The notes under the pieces were generated by a model, which worked only from the letters and a program-made list of their open reading frames with translations, did not search any database and was not told where the DNA came from. A DNA stretch of 64,000 nucleotides from Aureibaculum flavum (GTDB lineage Bacteria; Bacteroidota; Bacteroidia; Flavobacteriales; Flavobacteriaceae), in the NCBI RefSeq assembly GCF_016406085.1, contig NZ_JAEHFJ010000006.1, positions 124,001 through 188,000 on the forward strand, written 5' to 3'. The first letter of the stretch is position 1. Each line of letters begins with the position of its first letter. The translations under genes were made by a program, and so were the position numbers. Positions 62,663 through 64,000 of the stretch are shown here, one piece after another.

Positions 62663-64000
62663 ATGAAAAAACTTTTATCCCTATTAGCAATAGCTGCTGT
62701 ACTTATAAGCTGTAATAGTACAAAAAAAGCTACCACAGCTGTACCTGCAAAACCAACTTTGACAGTTGAAGATTATGCTAAATCAATTACAGCTGAAGAA
62801 CTTAAAGAAGCATTATATGTATACGCATCGGACGAATTTGAAGGTAGAGATACAGGAGAACCTGGTCAGAAAAAAGCTATAGAGTTTATTAAAAAACACT
62901 ATGTTGCTTTAAATATACCTTCTGCATTACCAGACAATGATTACTTTCAAGAAGTACCGCTTGAACGCACAAGCTCACCTGAGGTTGCAGTAAACGTTAA
63001 CGGTAAAGATTATAAATCTGTAGATGATTTTGTGACATTTTCGGGTAGTAATGGAACAATTAATACCGAAGAAATAGTATATGTAGGTTACGGTATTGAT
63101 GATGAAAAATACTCCGACTATAAGAATATAGATGTTTCAGGTAAAGTTGTTTTGTTTAAAAATGGGGAACCAAAAAATAAAGACGGTAAATATATTATTT
63201 CTGGAACTGAAGAAAGTACTGGAAAATGGTCTAATATGCGTCAAGAATTCAGTTCTAAGACAGATATCGCTAAAGAGAAAGGTGCGAAAGCCGCTTTCTA
63301 TTACAACCCTGATGCTTATGCAAACATTGCAAAGCGTTTTGGTTCTGGAAGAACTAGAATGGATCTGAAAAGTACAGAAAAAAAGGAAGATGAAATAGTT
63401 TTTATGCTTGTTAATACTACTTTGGCAGAGGCTATAGTAAGTGATATTGCCACAAATTCAACATCTAAATCCGTAAAACTTCCTGCTGTTTTAACTTACA
63501 AATCTAATATTGAAGATTTTAATTCAGAAAACGTAGTCGCATATATTAAAGGATCTGAAAAACCTGACGAATATGTTATTATCTCTGCTCATTTAGACCA
63601 TGTTGGTGTAAAAGATGGAAACGTTTATAACGGTGCTGACGATGACGGTTCTGGTACTGTAGCTATTTTAGAGATTGCAGAAGCTTTTAAAAAAGCAGCT
63701 GATAATGGACAAGGTCCAAAAAGGTCTGTTGTATTTCTTCACGTAACCGGAGAAGAAAAGGGATTATTAGGTTCTCGTTATTATGCCGATGTTGACCCTA
63801 TATTTCCTCTTGAAAATACAGTTGTTGATTTAAATATAGATATGGTTGGTCGTAGTGACCCTAAAAGAACGGAAGGTGATCGCAATTATGTTTACCTCAT
63901 TGGTAGTGATAAATTAAGTAGTGATTTACATACTATTTCAGAAGAAGTAAATAAAAAGTATACCAATGTAGAATTGGATTATACCTATAATGATGAAAAT
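62663..64000 (+). CDS. M28-family zinc aminopeptidase lipoprotein (cut by window edge)
   Basis: 446 codons are visible from ATG 62663; the 3' end lies beyond the window. Lipobox AVLISC with Cys17. A protease-associated-like insert (IVYVGYGIDDEKYSDYKNID, then KGAKAAFYYNPDAYA) is at about 135-230. The M28 zinc ligands are visible: ISAHLDHVG (His, Asp), YNGADDDGSGTVAILEIAE (Asp), HVTGEEKGLLGSRYYAD (catalytic Glu and ligand Glu) and LNIDMVGRSD (Asp). It should remove N-terminal amino acids from peptides outside the inner membrane. Confidence 0.92.
   Translation, partial: MKKLLSLLAIAAVLISCNSTKKATTAVPAKPTLTVEDYAKSITAEELKEALYVYASDEFEGRDTGEPGQKKAIEFIKKHYVALNIPSALPDNDYFQEVPLERTSSPEVAVNVNGKDYKSVDDFVTFSGSNGTINTEEIVYVGYGIDDEKYSDYKNIDVSGKVVLFKNGEPKNKDGKYIISGTEESTGKWSNMRQEFSSKTDIAKEKGAKAAFYYNPDAYANIAKRFGSGRTRMDLKSTEKKEDEIVFMLVNTTLAEAIVSDIATNSTSKSVKLPAVLTYKSNIEDFNSENVVAYIKGSEKPDEYVIISAHLDHVGVKDGNVYNGADDDGSGTVAILEIAEAFKKAADNGQGPKRSVVFLHVTGEEKGLLGSRYYADVDPIFPLENTVVDLNIDMVGRSDPKRTEGDRNYVYLIGSDKLSSDLHTISEEVNKKYTNVELDYTYNDEN

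Noticed and set aside
63132-63368. Separate 78-codon ORF
   Set aside because: It is a shifted-frame shadow inside the M28 peptidase gene, whose own frame shows all zinc ligands.
1-64000. tRNA, rRNA, riboswitch or prophage genes
   Set aside because: All intergenic stretches were read; none shows tRNA-like GC-rich cloverleaf sequence, rRNA cores, known riboswitch motifs, or phage or transposase genes.

Overview
The window looks like chromosomal DNA of a marine-type member of the Flavobacteriaceae (Bacteroidota). The evidence is the low GC content (roughly one third by eye), -7 promoter boxes of the TAnnTTTG type with little Shine-Dalgarno signal, a gliding/type IX secretion lipoprotein (GldI), a SusC/SusD pair, a secreted protein with a C-terminal T9SS-type sorting domain, and flavobacterial gene neighbourhoods (gldI-nrnA-ndk, the mutL-rhomboid cluster, mnmA with a nitronate monooxygenase). 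No rRNA, tRNA, CRISPR array, prophage or transposase is visible. Most of the window is dense housekeeping DNA with one clear accessory island.

Layout. 1-3.3 kb: 5' part of cysS, then an overlapping minus-strand trio (ECF sigma factor, membrane-anchored anti-sigma-like protein, secreted DUF4097-like protein) closed by a terminator. 3.6-6.9 kb: a cyclophilin-FKBP fusion lipoprotein, gldI and nrnA, divergent from ndk. 7-10.9 kb: a 1301-residue secreted protein with four choice-of-anchor-D repeats. 11-18.6 kb: a DUF721 protein and recF, divergent from a TPR protein and ribH, then a small membrane protein, mutL, two rhomboid proteases and an exonuclease/phosphatase-family protein. 19-33.9 kb: a polysaccharide utilisation locus (PUL) with a membrane sensor-regulator, SusC, SusD, a surface glycan-binding-type lipoprotein, two GH30, a GH5-CBM6 and a GH16. 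The enzyme set fits degradation of laminarin or a similar beta-1,3/1,6-glucan. 34-41.7 kb: mtaB, rfbC, a lytic transglycosylase, a nitronate monooxygenase, mnmA, a fasciclin lipoprotein and a MORN-repeat protein. 42-48 kb: purB and neighbours, DUF808, and a probable zinc-uptake pair (small His/Cys-rich protein plus TonB receptor with a His/Glu-rich loop). 48-54 kb: an SDR enzyme, a probable menaquinone-related trio, a pRiA4b ORF-3-like protein and an ABC exporter. 54.8-64 kb: uvrB, several unrecognised envelope proteins, DUF4349, lemA, DUF2207 and a partial M28 peptidase.

The most interesting unexplained signal is non-coding. The 609-base gap upstream of uvrB holds two diverged copies of one unit. 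On the minus strand each copy reads: conserved upstream block, TAAATTTG promoter box, UUAG-repeat tract (6 or 3 units), perfect-stem terminator with a U9 tail. Sequence differences in the hairpin keep pairing only in the minus-strand RNA (G-U wobbles), which suggests that twin small RNAs are made. A third UUAG tract plus terminator lies just after the fasciclin gene. Other leads are a tandem 33-bp repeat upstream of susC (probable operator), two genes whose start codon lies exactly 4 nt after the -7 box (leaderless mRNAs), and a membrane protein with a cytoplasmic DNA-binding-like domain at 58.6 kb.
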